Positions 24,806 to 37,090 of a stretch of DNA of 64,000 nucleotides are shown here, one piece after another. Positions within the stretch are counted from its first letter, which is position 1, and every line of letters starts with the position of its first letter. The notes below the pieces were generated by a model, which saw nothing but the letters and a program-made list of their open reading frames with translations, was not told where the DNA came from and made no database searches. The position numbers were made by a program, and so were the translations under genes. Source of the DNA: Straminergon stramineum (taxonomy: Eukaryota > Streptophyta > Bryopsida > Hypnales > Calliergonaceae); assembly GCA_963920665.1 (NCBI GenBank), contig OY987268.1, positions 23,500,501 through 23,564,500 on the forward strand, written 5' to 3'.

Positions 24806-25453
24806 CCCCTAAATGCCCAAGGCCTTTTTTGAGCTTCTAGGAATTTGCTCTAAATTGAATAAAAAAAGCCAGTATTTTGATAAGCTTTATCAATTTAAAA
24901 AAAATGTAATTGTACAAATTCAAACTGGATATGTTAGAGATCGCTTAGGAAAAGATAGCACAACAATATCACTTATGGATTGAAAGATTATAATGTTTGA
25001 TCATGAGGGTGTTAAGAATGCAAAAGTGACTTGAAGTCTTTCGATCCTCTTTTCACATGTCAAATCTAAAATGTTGGTCACCGAAAACATATGAGGTTAA
25101 AGGGCCTAACATGCATAACCCCAATCAATTTATGGTTTCTCAAAATCTACTCTACAATTTTTTTAAATGAATTTCTAATGTGGTTTTTCCTCCAAGATCT
25201 CATGTATTTGAGGCTCATTTCCGAGAGCCCTTAACACTACGGAAAGTCAAGATTGCAATGGACACCCTTGCACAAAATCTTGAATAGAAAAATCATAATC
25301 AATCATTTTCAAGATTGGGTTTTTGATGCTTAAACTAGACTTAAAAAAGAAGTTTTCGAAAGTACAAACTAATAGTAATAGCAACTTGTTTAGGTTTTAT
25401 TTAACTTCAAAGTTTTGTAAACACCGGATTTTGATGCCTTGGGTATTTAGAGG
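24806..25453. mobile_element. TTAA-type MITE, subfamily 1, copy 1
   Basis: Flanked by TTAA at 24802-24805 and 25454-25457. Terminal repeats CCCCTAAATGCCCAAGGC (left) and, inverted, CCTCTAAATACCCAAGGC (right). The 648-bp body matches 62249-62885 in inverse orientation throughout, including AAACTTTGAAGTTAA, AGATTTTGTGCAAGG and GGAAATGAGCCTCAAATACA. No coding capacity. Confidence 0.85.
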
Positions 25454-25457
25454 TTAA

Positions 25458-26190
25458 GGATTATCTAGCCTATGATTGCTTTGCCTTGTTGGCATTGTTG
25501 AATTCTTTTTCTTCTTAAATTTCCCCATTTAAAAAAAATGGAAGAAATGGGAAGAACAACTGGATTTTTTTGGACAAAGTATGAATTTGTTATGAATTTT
25601 TGAAGGGTGATGCCCCAATGGGTCCAAAAGAGTCTCTAGACTACCAACAAACCAACAAAAGTGTATCTCTAATAGTCATCATACTCACTTGAAGTCGTCA
25701 CAATATTTCCTATCATGGCTTTGACATAAAGGGCCTATAAAGGTTACTTCTTGTGATGAGTTTACAGTGAAATCTGGAAGTTCTTGTTTAATGTAGCCAA
25801 TAATCATTTCATTACCTTCATCCAAGATATTGATTATGGCGACTAACTCAACATAATGTTAGTAGCCCAAATCTCATTTTTTGGATTTTTTTTGTTATGG
25901 ATTGATGCAAGACTATAATGGGTCATTTCCTAGGTGTTTATTATTGGTGGTTTATTTGTCCTAATTTGGTTTACTTTATTCATGAATGAATCAAGTAACT
26001 TGGTTGACAACTATTTTTACTATTTTGCATTTCAACATACTCATGAGTGAAGCTTCTCTACAATAATAGATGTACTCTCCATTCTTAGAGTGAGATTTCC
26101 TAATCTATTCACAATTTGAGTCTTTATCTACCATATAATACTACACTACTTGTTAGATAAACTTGCAAAGTTTTAGAACCAAATAATTGT
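25458..26190. other. AT-rich intergenic sequence
   Basis: Nothing recognised. Confidence 0.4.
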
Positions 26191-26192
26191 TC

Positions 26193-26517
26193 CATTAGGG
26201 GGGATTTGAGGGCAAGGGAGGGCCCTTTCAAGGTAGTTCCCCTTGTTGTCCATGAACTCTCTACCAACCGCATTGTTGTCAATAATTTATAATTTTATAA
26301 TTTTTATAATTTTAAGAAAAATTTAAATTTTTTCAAAAAGTGTCCCTAAATTGAAAAATGATTTTCAAAAATAAATACTTAAAAAATATTGATTAAATAA
26401 TATTATTTGACGTGGCATAGTCTTGACCATGTCAGATTGTTGATGTGGTGAGTTCTTAGAGTCCAAGAACTCATGGGAACTTGTGGGCTTATTTTGCCCT
26501 CAAATCTCTTCTAATGT
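26193..26517. mobile_element. Probable MITE of about 325 bp
   Basis: Inverted ends: CATTAGGGGGGATTTGAGGG at left and, inverted, CATTAGAAGAGATTTGAGGG at right; the similarity continues inward to a GGGAACTTG/CATGAACTC block. The segment ACTC..GGGAACTTG near 26450-26490 recurs at 45260-45285, so related copies exist. No clear target duplication. Confidence 0.55.
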
Positions 26518-26519
26518 AC

Positions 26520-28230
26520 CTTATTCTAAATCACCTTGTTGTACAATGAGGTCAAATAAATCAGCAATACACCATGACCATTTTTTGATGATTTTTTGTG
26601 CATTGGAAAATTTCTTTGTCCTTTAAATCCAAATTGTGAGAATATAGAGACATACATTTCAAATATGAGTAATATATTTCACAATTTTGACAATACAAAT
26701 TGCAAGATGAATGTAAAACCACCACAAAACATGAAAATAAGCAATTCAATTTATTCCTGGTACCTTTCCAAAAAAAACAAAAACAAAATCCTATGAAATT
26801 AGCAATTGAAAATTATGAATTTTCAAAAAAATGAAGAAGAGGATTAGATATGTAATTACTAAGAAAATTCAAAGTAGAAGCTTCCTAGATCAATGAGATG
26901 TCACATAGACTTGTTATAAAACCAAAGTCTAAAAAATTAGAAGTCAACCATTCTCAATTAAATATAGGAATGATATAACTATACTTTAGAAAACACTTTA
27001 AGAAGAAGTCTACTCATAAAAAATGGATTCACAAATGTTTTGGGTGTTTTCACCTTATAGTGTTTGAAGTTAGAAGAGAATGTTTTAAAAGAAAAAACCT
27101 TACTTCTGATAATTAATAAAGTTCAACTCCTCTTGGAGTGTGATTTTAGAACTAAATTTTTTTGAAAATTTTGTCTAAATTGTATTAGTTACACATATGG
27201 AAAATGTCAAAAGAAGATGAGGGGTTTAACAAAATATTTCAAAATTGTCTAACATTGATCCAAATTTTTTGGATAGCATTACTATTCACTCTTGCATTTG
27301 ATCAAATTTTTTCTTCTTCCGCAAAGACAGTTAGTGAGTGTGCCTTGTGTCAAAACTTTAGAAACATCCTTTCAAAATTGACTTCTTAGGAACCTATTTG
27401 AACATAATTCATGATGATTTTTCATGGTTAGAGGCCCAAAATTGCTTCAAAATACTAGTCTCCAAAGTAAGGCTAAATCTTCATTATATTTATTTTTTAA
27501 CAAATCTAGTTTAGCTAGGTTCTTTTCATTAACTAGTTAGAGTACACCCTTCTAAAATTTCAGAATAAAAAACCTTACTAGTTGCAAGATCATGATGCTT
27601 GAGTTTCAAAAAGAAGTATTTCCAATTCTTCCCAAATGCTTAGATTGCATCTTCCAATATTTTACTCAAAAATGTGTAGATCCTACAACTTCCAACTCTC
27701 CATAATATGTTGAAGAAATAAGATGGGAACCCTCATGGGAACACATATAAAAAAAATTCCCCAAAAGAAGAAGTTTATATTCATGCTTGAAAAAAAATAG
27801 TTTGTAGAAAGAAGTAGAGAATGATTTGAAATACTAATTTGTTAAGAATTTAGTTATGGAATTAAAAAAATGCCAATCCCAATGGTTGTAATGTTGTAAT
27901 AAACAATCTACATCCTAAGATTTTATTTTTTTCAAAAAATATTATAAATTGAGTTAAATAATAGATGGCTTCAAAGATTATTTTAGAGTGGAGATTCCAT
28001 AAGTGCCCACAAACAAAAACACCTCATAATTTTCATCTCATTCATAAAAAATGTGGAATTTACTTGTGTTTTAAGGTAGATTCCACATTCAAGAACGGTA
28101 CTTGTCAAATGGGAGTTTGCAATGTCTGTGATTTCATTGTCTCAAGTAAGCTCATGACTTGTTGGTTATTTGAGTCTCCTAATGCGGATTTATTATAGTT
28201 TGTTCACTACTGCAGGGGTTTGTTCCAGAG
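26520..28230. other. AT-rich intergenic sequence
   Basis: Several short open stretches but none with recognisable domains. No structured RNA seen. Confidence 0.4.
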
Positions 28231-28237
28231 AGTGACG

Positions 28238-28555
28238 TCTCTGTTAAGGTAGTCTGCTCTTAAAGCGACCATTTAAGAGCTGATTGCCTTTTGGGGGAAG
28301 CAAAATTCCTTGTAACAATTTTCAGTCAATTCTAGAAGGAAGAAAAGTGGATTGGCATCTAATCCAAGTTGTTTCATATTTTATGGACCTTTGTGGAATT
28401 AGTTATGAATTTTAGAAGTTGAAATGCAACTGTCATTGAAAGTGACCACCTCTTGAAATGTGCACTTATGATTCATTGAAGAAAGCAAAATGTACCTCTG
28501 TATCATGATTGCTTTTAGAGCATGGTCACTTTAAGAGCAGACTGCCTTATAGGAA
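28238..28555. mobile_element. TIR element, copy 1 of a dispersed pair
   Basis: The ends are inverted copies of AAGGYAGTCTGCTCTTAAAG (left 28238, right ending about 28555). The interior matches 42250-42535 in opposite orientation, including ACAGAGGTACATTT, TTGCATTTCAACTTC, ATAACTAATT and GAAAATTGTTACAAGGA. Non-coding. Confidence 0.7.
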
Positions 28556-28621
28556 GCACAATACAGTGCTTTCAAGGTCTCCCACAGGCACCAATTCATC
28601 GACTCCTATACATTATATAGT

Positions 28622-28804
28622 AGAACCTCTAATAAGTAGTAATGTAGGGCCGGGACCAATTGACAAAACTACTTTAGAGAGGTGATTATATTAGGGAGGG
28701 TCATTGCATTCATGACGTTTGTATGCCACCTAAACTCAGATCAACAATCAATATTACTTTAGAGAGGTTTATTACATTAGAAAGTGTTGCTTATTAGAGG
28801 TTCT
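28622..28804. mobile_element. Small MITE with pogo/Emigrant-like ends
   Basis: Perfect 15-bp inverted ends, AGAACCTCTAATAAG (28622-28636) and its complement (28790-28804). An internal GGGCCGGGACCAATT and repeated ACTTTAGAGAGGT blocks resemble the AACCTCTA..GGGACC pattern of plant pogo-derived MITEs. No certain TA target. Confidence 0.65.
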
Positions 28805-28807
28805 GTT

Positions 28808-30060
28808 TTTCATAATTCAGCAGATTTCAAACATTTTGAATTCCACTAGCTACTTTCAAAGTATCAATGTTGTTTGCTTCAAAAAGAAGAAAAAAGTACT
28901 CAATGTTGTAATGTGGCAGGCACATGCCATGGCATCCTCGTCTGGGGATTCTGGGTCAACGAGTCGGATTTGGAATGGTTAAGTCACATACCAGTGCCTC
29001 CAAACTTCCTTCAGTAAGTACCAAGCAATTGTTAATTACAAGTTTAATTTCTGTTTTACAAATGCAAGGAACTTAACATGACAGTTGCAAAAACATCAAT
29101 AGACTCTGTCTTCCATGATCAGCAAGTTATGGGGTTGAGTCCCAGTCTTGGAAGCTAATGCAAATTACTGCGAGTGTCAAAGTGTATTGGCATTTCCATG
29201 GGCACAAAAGTAATCACTTCTGCACGATGCCGTCATGTACACGTGGTTGAAATCCTTTAAATGTAAGGCAAATTTTTAGGGCTTGGAACATTGCACGTCC
29301 AACAACAAGCAAGCTTTGGACTGATCAACGTGCCTTTGATCTTTTGCTATGCTCGCAGTGACTGTTTTCTGGAGTTTCTTCATGTGACCGCCCAAAAAAT
29401 AAAGAGGCTTCACTTCACACTTGAAATATTTCTGTTAAGCAGTAGAGCCTTAGCTTATGGAAAGAAAGATTCAATTTGATGCTCAGCTCAGAGAATTCAT
29501 CAATTATCAACTATTATTCACTTCAAGACATTTCCAGTACATCATGAACCACACCACTTGAACGGAGACTTCCAGCCCGAAAAAAAAGTACATTTGCTTG
29601 GAGGAGGTGGACAAAGTTAATGACTTGGTGGAATGATTTGAGAAACTAAGATTTGCACCCTAAGGTGATCGATCAACCTTTTGGTAACATTTTCACAGCA
29701 TTTGTAAGGTACATAACACTAACAGGGCTGCCACTAATTCATTTTCTGGAATAGATATACATTGATTTTTCAAATACTGTCAATGACCATCTCAATCTGG
29801 ATGAAACCTCCTAAATTAACAGCTTTCAAAGTGGTGTACCGTGAACCGAGACGATTTGACAGTCTCGTTTCTAAAAGAATAACAGGGCTCAGTGACACAG
29901 GAAACATGCAAGCTCAGGATGGGCAAGGCAGGAATTTTCGATTATTCACAACTACGTATTTGTATTCACAAATATAAATGGATATCTGGGTGACATGTTT
30001 TCCAATGTACTTCGTAGCAATATTCTGCACATATCAATATACAATGTACACGCCCCGAAG
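28808..30060. other. Intergenic sequence downstream of the nuclease-kinase relic
   Basis: No gene seen. A possible degenerate B-box (GGGTTGAGTCCC, about 29132) has no matching A-box or fold, so no tRNA or SINE is called. Confidence 0.35.
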
Positions 30061-32779
30061 CTATGCCCTCTTGTGGGTAAGCTTGCTGAGTTTCTGCGCA
30101 TGTTCCAACATGACTTCAAGTTGCGCACGCTCTCTCGTGCAATCTTCGCTACTAGTGATGGGTCGTGAAAAAACAAAATCGATCAAACAAACACCTCGAT
30201 CCACTCTCTCATCAACCAAGAAATTAGAGCATCGTATATCCCCATGAAGAAGTCCAGAGTCATGCACAACAGCAAGTGCATCAAAAGTTGCTTCCACCTC
30301 TTCTGTACTCAAAACACCTGCAAACGACACATTCAACAAATTAGAAAACCACTATGCAACAAAATTATTTAAGAACCATGGACTCAAATAGGCGGGATGC
30401 CAGGCTCAGAGCAGACTCCTCTTTCACCTTTCACCAAGAGTTACAGTGCAATCAGAATATATTCCAGCAGCTCCAGTTTTCTGGGATTCCCCCCTCATTT
30501 GGGCAACATACAATTACCTCTCATTCTTCTTGTCTGTTTAATTAGATCATCTAGAATTACATGAAAAATTGGAAGTGGCATAAAAATAGTGTATAGAGGA
30601 TCAATCGGAGAATATACAACATCCACCTACGATACAATGTACTGTGTCATCCTACTGCACACGGACACGACTCATTTTGCAGTGTTCGAAAATCAACAAG
30701 TACATCTATAGCGTACTATGAAAGACAATAACCCCAAGAAAAATTAAATGATAGAGCTCGGCTCCATCCTAGACAAACTATAATATTAAAAGATTGAAAT
30801 AGATATGGAGCATGCTAAAGACACGTCGGCAACATGACAACCTGGTCACAAATTCAACACTTTCTAAATGCTGTCACTGACTGAGTGCTGAAATGAGTCA
30901 AAGAATTAAAAAAAATCATTTTCAAACCAAACACAACTTGCAAGTGATAAGTCTCTCCACGCACTCTACCAATCACCAATGATACAATCTTGCTACACAC
31001 AGGGAAGGACTGCCCAATCGCAAGAAATTGAAGCTTCTTGTGTACCATACCTTTTCCAATCTCCTGCCCGTTGATGAAGCGTGTCGCAATATACACAACT
31101 CGGCCTCCTGCAGTAGTCCCATATGACACAAGCTCTGGAACATACTTTCCCCAGTACTTCCTCAGCTGGTCATAAGCCCTAATCTCAGTCAAGAGAGCCT
31201 AAGCATACAAGATATTACATGAGTGACCCATAAACATTTATAACTTTCACAAGCATGGGCCGCATTACAAAAAAGAAGCATCACCTTTGCACGGACTGAA
31301 CCAATCTTTGCAATTTTCACTGCAATAGCTTGACCCTCATATGTCCCACAGACAACGTTCCCACTCCATCCAGTTGCAAAAGCATGTGCTTCCAAATTTA
31401 GATGTTCAGCAGGTGTCTCCTTCAAACCTCCATACAAATTGCGGTGACCGCTACCTAAACTAGCTCCTGAATTGGCATTAGGAGATTCCTTCGCTGACCG
31501 CTTGGCATCTGGACACAGAGAACAACCCCACCAGCACCTAAATACCTACACCAATAAGCAAAGTACTGCACATTGCAATCAAAGAACCTCAAAGAAAATT
31601 ACATACCTGCAGCTAGTTGATTAAAATCCCGCAGGTCATTGAATGCCAAACTCAAAACATAGGCAATTGTGCCCCAAAACTTGGACGAGCCGGAGGTTAT
31701 GCCTTCTGATATCTCCAAGATATCCCCCATGGGTTCCACCACCATGCGACGTACAGCATACATTACATCCAATGATGAAAGAATACCATAACCCAAATTC
31801 ATATTCGTCATGTAGGAATATATCTGATCCACGGCCTCAACTAAAACCTTACATCGAGAATCATACAAATTTTGATGCAAGGACAATTCTAAAAAAGCGT
31901 AGCACAAGTTTTCACATGCAGCATCCACACTTGCTCTGAATATCGCTGGCCTCTTCATCTCAATAACCAAGATATCTCACTCCTCAACCGACACCACCAT
32001 GTCAAAGATTATGCTGTTGGCCGATGCCAACAATAAAACAAGACCGGTTGCATCCAACATGGGGCTCCGCTATGAGGAGCGAGATACACGCCATGACATG
32101 ACCTTCAAGTCACTGCTTACATAACGCCTACCCACTTTGGATACGACTGACCGAAATTTTGCCTATACAATGATCTCATTCGAATAGTCAAATCTCTTTT
32201 CCTTATGTGCTATATATTTTTTATGAACATTGTCTTGAGATTCCACAAATGCCCCTATCTGGGGTAGAACATCCCAGAATCCAACATTGGCTAAAGTACA
32301 TTCTCGACCTCCTGGCCCAAGTTGAACTTCAAAGGGAGCAAACGCAAATCAGAGGTTCTGCTGTAGATACTCTTGCTTTGTAAGCAAATTAGAACCTGCA
32401 ATGTAGAATCCACGAAACTACTTAGACTGCTAAACCCAAAACCCATGTGAATCCTAAGCCCATGTAAAAGCTGCACCTAAGAAACAAAGACAGAGGATTA
32501 AAAGAACCCTTACTAACCCTTCAAAACCCTCAATGCAAGACCCTAAGAAGACATACTTGCTAGAGCATGTGTCTCCTTTAACAATCTTCTTTCCTCCAAT
32601 TCCATCGCAAGAAAGAAGGGGAATTGATACCTTTCAAGTAGCACATTGAGACTCGCATGTTTTAAATCTTTCACATCGTAACAACCATCTTTCTCTAGTT
32701 GACCAATAAGTCGATCTCTTACATCTCGATCAATGTGGACATAGACCTTGTTGATGAGGTTGGCAATTGGCATTGGCAT
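30061..32779 (-). pseudogene. Nuclease-fold plus protein-kinase gene (crinkler/CR-type), four in-frame stops
   Basis: Five exons: 32779-32557, 32395-31607, 31508-31285, 31198-31051, 30317-30061. All GT-AG borders and phases agree (547 codons). Exon 1 starts MPMPIANLINKVYVHIDRD. Exon 2 holds a restriction-endonuclease-like block with DILVIEMKRP (the E-x-K motif) and, about 40 residues on, AVDQIYSYMTNMNLGYGIL. Exons 3-5 hold a kinase: glycine-rich/AVKIAKIG (beta-3 Lys), HGDIRCSNFLV (catalytic loop) and LIDFVFS in place of DFG. Exon 2 has in-frame stops after QQNL, NEIIV, RVSRSS and VVSVEE; the rest of the frame is intact. The pairing of a REase fold with a kinase matches the effector-like CR families described across eukaryotes, sometimes linked to transposons. 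Either a young pseudogene or an exon structure I have misread. Confidence 0.72.
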
Positions 32780-34060
32780 CTCATTCCACCTTCATGATAA
32801 CAAGCTACTTGCAAGAAGGCACTCCCAAGAAACACGCCATAACCTGCTTTGAAACAAAAAAAGAAATTGGTTGTCAATAGATCTGCATTGTTGATTGGCG
32901 AAGACTACCCTACTCACATTAATTAACTCTCACGATCAAACCATAAAGAAAACAAGAAATAACCCAACAAAAATGGACAAGAAGCTTGACAACAGAAAAC
33001 ATTCTTAAACAATCTAACGTACTTGGAATAAGGTAAAAGCAATCAATCATTTCAAAGAAACAAGCATAGAAACATGCACCTAATGCACTCAAGCTGCAAT
33101 TTTCCTTAAGACATATGTGATTTGAATCTGGGATAACAAATATCAAAGATAGACTATAATTCATAGTGCATTTTTTCAAAGCAAGATGTTCAATTCATCC
33201 CATAAAGGTAGGCTTGACTAATATGGTTTGAAGTGGTCCTTGGCTTGGTCCATTGAACCTAGCTAAGCATGCAAGTGGCCAAATTGCAACCTTGAGGACC
33301 CCAACCTTGAAGAAATTGAGGATAATGATGACCACCCATATCCTTCACATGTCTATGATTTAAGGGTTTGGAATAGTGGGCTAGGATTTTAGGGTCTTCA
33401 ATTAATAATGAACTAATTTCCATTTCTCATATTGTTTGTTTTACCTACTACTACCCTAAATGTATACAAAGAATTATCTTTTCAATTCAAAACACAAATC
33501 ATGACTAACTTTTGAAGCAAAGGGAGGTAGATGTGACATCATGCCACATTACCATGGGGCCATTTCGAAGGGACAATTTATCATCTAATGACCAAATTTC
33601 AACTTGTGGGCACTCAAGGACTATAGTCCCATAATTGACTTTGAGAAGTCTACATGTCCAATTACATTAGGATGAGAAGTAAGCATCATATCACATTACA
33701 ACTTCAACCAAAGAATCTTCTGCTTTGCTTTTTGAACATACCACAAATGAATGACAAATAGGCAACCGACCCAAGTGGGTTTTTTTCATCAAATCAGAAT
33801 TCAAACAAACACAAACGAATAGAAGACAATGTTGTTTTAACAAGGTTGAGTCATTTGATTGGAAATCTTGTGGCATGGAGGACATGATTACCAAGGAATA
33901 GGAACCAATATTTTATAAAATGCAAGCACTAACTCTTGGATTGTCAAATGAAACTAATTGGGGTATATAAACACTAATCATTGACTCACTTTGTCATTCA
34001 AGTTTTGTCAAGATGCTAGTTTGAATGTTGCAAGATTATGATAGCATGGTTTTAATCCTT
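32780..34060. other. Upstream region of the nuclease-kinase relic
   Basis: AT-rich, no further exon or repeat recognised. Probably includes the old promoter and leader. Confidence 0.35.
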
Positions 34061-34062
34061 CA

Positions 34063-34635
34063 CCCCTAAAGGACCTTAAGACCAAGGGTAGTTCATATTT
34101 CCAAAATTAAGAAGATATATTATAAAATGCAACTTCAAATAATAATTTAATGATGAATCTCAAAGAATAGTTGTAAAATATGATCCATAGACCATATCCA
34201 TACCATTAGATCAAGTAGTACACAAACCAACACCTATCAATAAATTTGGAAGCCAATAATTGAAAATTCCTTCTAAAACCAATTGCAAATTGAATATTTG
34301 TGACTTTCCCAAAAAAAAATCCTTGAAGTTCAAATTGTTAAATTCTAATCATTGTGATTTTTTAAGATTTTTATTTTACTTTTTTGTTCAAGTCAATTTT
34401 GAAGGGCCATTTTTTGAATTGAAAAGGTTGTATTTTGAGGCCAGAGCTACCAATACCTAATGAATAATAGAATATATTAAAAGGAAAGTCTTCAAAAAAC
34501 TACATTGTACAAATGTTAAAGAACTCACACAAATCTTTAAAAGTAAAATGATGGATGAAAAACACATTGTTGTGTGCTTGGGATATGTTAGCATTCATAT
34601 ATTGTTCAAAATTTGAACGCCTAGTTCTTCAAGGG
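34063..34635. mobile_element. Possible TTAA-type MITE, degraded
   Basis: Left end CCCCTAAAGGACC preceded by TTCA. The right end, inverted, is CCCTTGAAGAAC followed by TTAA (34636-34639). No homology seen to the other subfamilies in this window, so the call rests on ends and spacing alone. Confidence 0.45.
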
Positions 34636-34735
34636 TTAAGCAAAATAGGGCCTTCATTCTAAATAATCTTCCTAAATCGAAAACGAGTATGCAATATGTT
34701 AAATCACGTTTTGCAAGTCCAAAGTGCCAATTAGG

Positions 34736-34927
34736 GCAAATTGTCATAAGCATTGCTCATCATCCAATGATTACTTTTTCATAAAATATATGAAGAGCAA
34801 TGCATGTGAGTTATATTTATCAAACCGCCAAAGTTAAGTAATCATTGGATGATGAGCTCATAGTATTTAACAACCGCATGTTCATGACGATGTGGTTGGA
34901 TGATGAGCAATGCGTGTGACAATTTGC
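34736..34927. repeat. Hairpin carrying inverted fragments of the neighbouring F-box gene
   Basis: The outer arms are 32 bp (34736-34767 and 34896-34927, three mismatches, core GCATTGCTCATCATCCAA). Inside, 34854-34908 is an exact 55-bp inverted copy of F-box exon positions 35784-35838. In addition, 34815-34838 matches, in inverted orientation with one mismatch, 35330-35353 just beyond the F-box stop codon. The fragments are in gene-sense orientation on the plus strand but in swapped order. Confidence 0.85.
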
Positions 34928-35030
34928 AATATGTTGCATTTGGCATACTTAGTCAAGGATAACATTTCGTTTGATATATTGCAAACAGAAGATGAGTCGA
35001 TAAACTGAGGAAGATTGATGAACTCACCCT

Positions 35031-35225
35031 TGCAACATTCAAGCCCCGGTAATCGGTCATAATACCAATTTTCTGACGGTGATACGTTCGCACAGCAAAG
35101 AAGCTGATCGCATCCCTCTCGTTGCCTTGAAAGCCACCTCCACTGGTACCGCTTGACGTAGAGCTTGGAGATGCAGAGGTTGTGCCCAAGCCTCTACTTT
35201 CATCAAGCAATGAAGAGTACACCAA
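35031..35225 (-). other. Unassigned open stretch, possible exon
   Basis: A frame reading LLDESRGLG, a Ser/Thr/Gly-rich linker, then FFAVRTYHRQKIGIMTDY stays open and ends at a good donor (GTGAGT, about 35029). An upstream in-frame stop precedes it and no ATG starts it. It may belong to the F-box 3' UTR, to an upstream exon of the nuclease-kinase locus, or to nothing. No family recognised. Confidence 0.25.
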
Positions 35226-35382
35226 CGTTCAACTTCGTGATGTTCCTTAACCCACACATTGCAGGCTGAAATCCATGGCTAACTTTGGACTTCCATTGTC
35301 CAGTGAACGCAATTCAGGTCCATCATTCACTTAACTCTGGCGGTTTGATAAATAGCCGATTGTGTTGAACACATGCTGGCAA

Positions 35383-37090
35383 CTACGTAGAAGAGCTTGC
35401 CAAAATATTCCTCAAACTCAGCTTCATAAGCTTCGCACGAAAAGTTACAGAAAGCACCTCTTCCTTAGCGAGCTGCAAAGAAGCCTGTGTCAATGGATGC
35501 GCAGGTAATTCACAAACCAAACCGCTCATCACATTGTAGATAATCAATTTCCCTGTGTGACGCGAAACCAACACGACAGAGTCCGAATTGATAGGAAATC
35601 CGCAAGCAATATCATACTGCAATCCACATTCATTATCCTCCCCATAAAAAATTCGCTGAAGCTCCAAATAAGGGATTTTCAAAATCGAATAGGTGGAGTT
35701 TTCCAAGATCTCTCTGATCTCAAAAATTGATCTTTTGGAGTAAATGTCACGTCGAACTTTCGTACGGCTCAATGAGCCGTGGGGCTCATCATCCAACCAC
35801 ATCGTCATGAACATGCGGTTGTTAAATACTATGAGCTCAGGATATCCAGGATTCTGGGATTCAACCGCAAGTACTCTTTTCCAGCAAGTTTCTTCAAGGT
35901 TGTAACTTAGAAGAAGAACGGCTCTCTGAATGTAGAAAGTAGCATAGAATGTGCCCTGAAAATAGACAGCCGACTCCGCACACCTTACTCCATCCAATTC
36001 TGGAACTCCAAGCTCCTCCACTGGATTTCCCAGATCGCGCCATGCATCGGTGGATGATTCGTACAGGACGAACCCTGTGTGTAGCCCCTCTGCTCGACTA
36101 AGGCAGGGAAAAATCAAAGGGTCCACTAGATCAGATGTTCAGCTAGTGTACATCACCTTAATCAGACCTTAATCAGCATGTACCTCTCGGCAAAGAAGAA
36201 ATTTTAGAACATCTACCGAATAAAACGTTGATCCTTCATAAATTTTGAACACCGTATACAACTAACTCGTGCTATGGAGCATGAGAATCCTCTTTCATTC
36301 GCCAACAAGAACATATAAGAATTGGTCCAGTTTAATGGAAATCTCTTAATCAACATGCACCAATCGTCATTTCAGAGGTTATATAACATCTGTCAACCAC
36401 AGTCAATCATTCATAACTTTTGCAAAACTTTTCCAAGTAAGGTATTCTTTGATGCGTTGGAATCCTCAATCATTCACCAACAAGGACGTATTACAACATG
36501 TATTAAAACATTTGCTCAACGCACAGCAGAAATGGAGATTTTTTTGGAAGTCCCTACCTTAAAAGAAACACCTTGAAGCCGACGTCGTCAACGGCCGTCA
36601 CAATTGAAGGAGGAGCGTCCCACGGACGGCAAAATACGTCTCCGCCAACAGCAGGAAGCGCCCGCGTCGTCTTTGCCACAGGGTCGAACACAACTACTCT
36701 ATAATCCCCATCGCAGACAAGAAACTCACAAACAAGGCCGTCGCCCATAGCCAAACATCGAGCAGCATTACTCTCCCCAGTTCCAACATTCCCGATTGCA
36801 AACCATCGACGCAAATCCAAATCCAAGAACCACGTCGTCCGCCTGTACGCCGGGTCGACCCAAGAGGACTTCCAGCTGCTCATTTGTGCTGTGAGAAGCA
36901 AGTACAAATCTTCGTGCGTCCTCTCGAGAAATTCAGGACGGCGGAGAAGCTCGTTCCATGCCTTGCAAACAGATCGGCATGTGATGAACATAGGCACTGG
37001 CAAAAGAGACATCACTCTCGCCGTGAGCTCCTCTGGGAAGGTGCTCCAATGCCCCTGCTCAACTTCCTGGAGATTTTCAGAAGTCGCCAT
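35383..37090 (-). CDS. F-box protein (plant F-box/kelch-like)
   Basis: Likely substrate adaptor of an SCF ubiquitin ligase. Exon 1 is 37090-36558 and exon 2 is 36097-35383; the phase-2 junction gives a 415-residue protein (FKVFLL|S|RAEGLHTGF). The F-box lies at residues about 15-57: WSTFPEELTARVMSLLPVP, then CRSVCKAWNELLRRPEF. The rest is a beta-rich C-terminal region of the kelch/F-box-associated type: WFLDLDLRRWF, VVVFDPVAKTTRALP, GFVLYESSTDAWRDLG and VLVSRHTGKLIIYNVMSG. No clean kelch signature is visible, so the substrate-binding fold is inferred. Intact. The intron holds two copies of a short dispersed motif, and part of exon 2 has been copied into a hairpin at 34854-34908. Confidence 0.88.

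Noticed and set aside
27965..28198. 77-residue open frame in AT-rich DNA
   Set aside because: No domain and no splice context; AT-rich chance ORF.
29117..29160. B-box-like GGGTTGAGTCCC
   Set aside because: No paired A-box, stems or tail.
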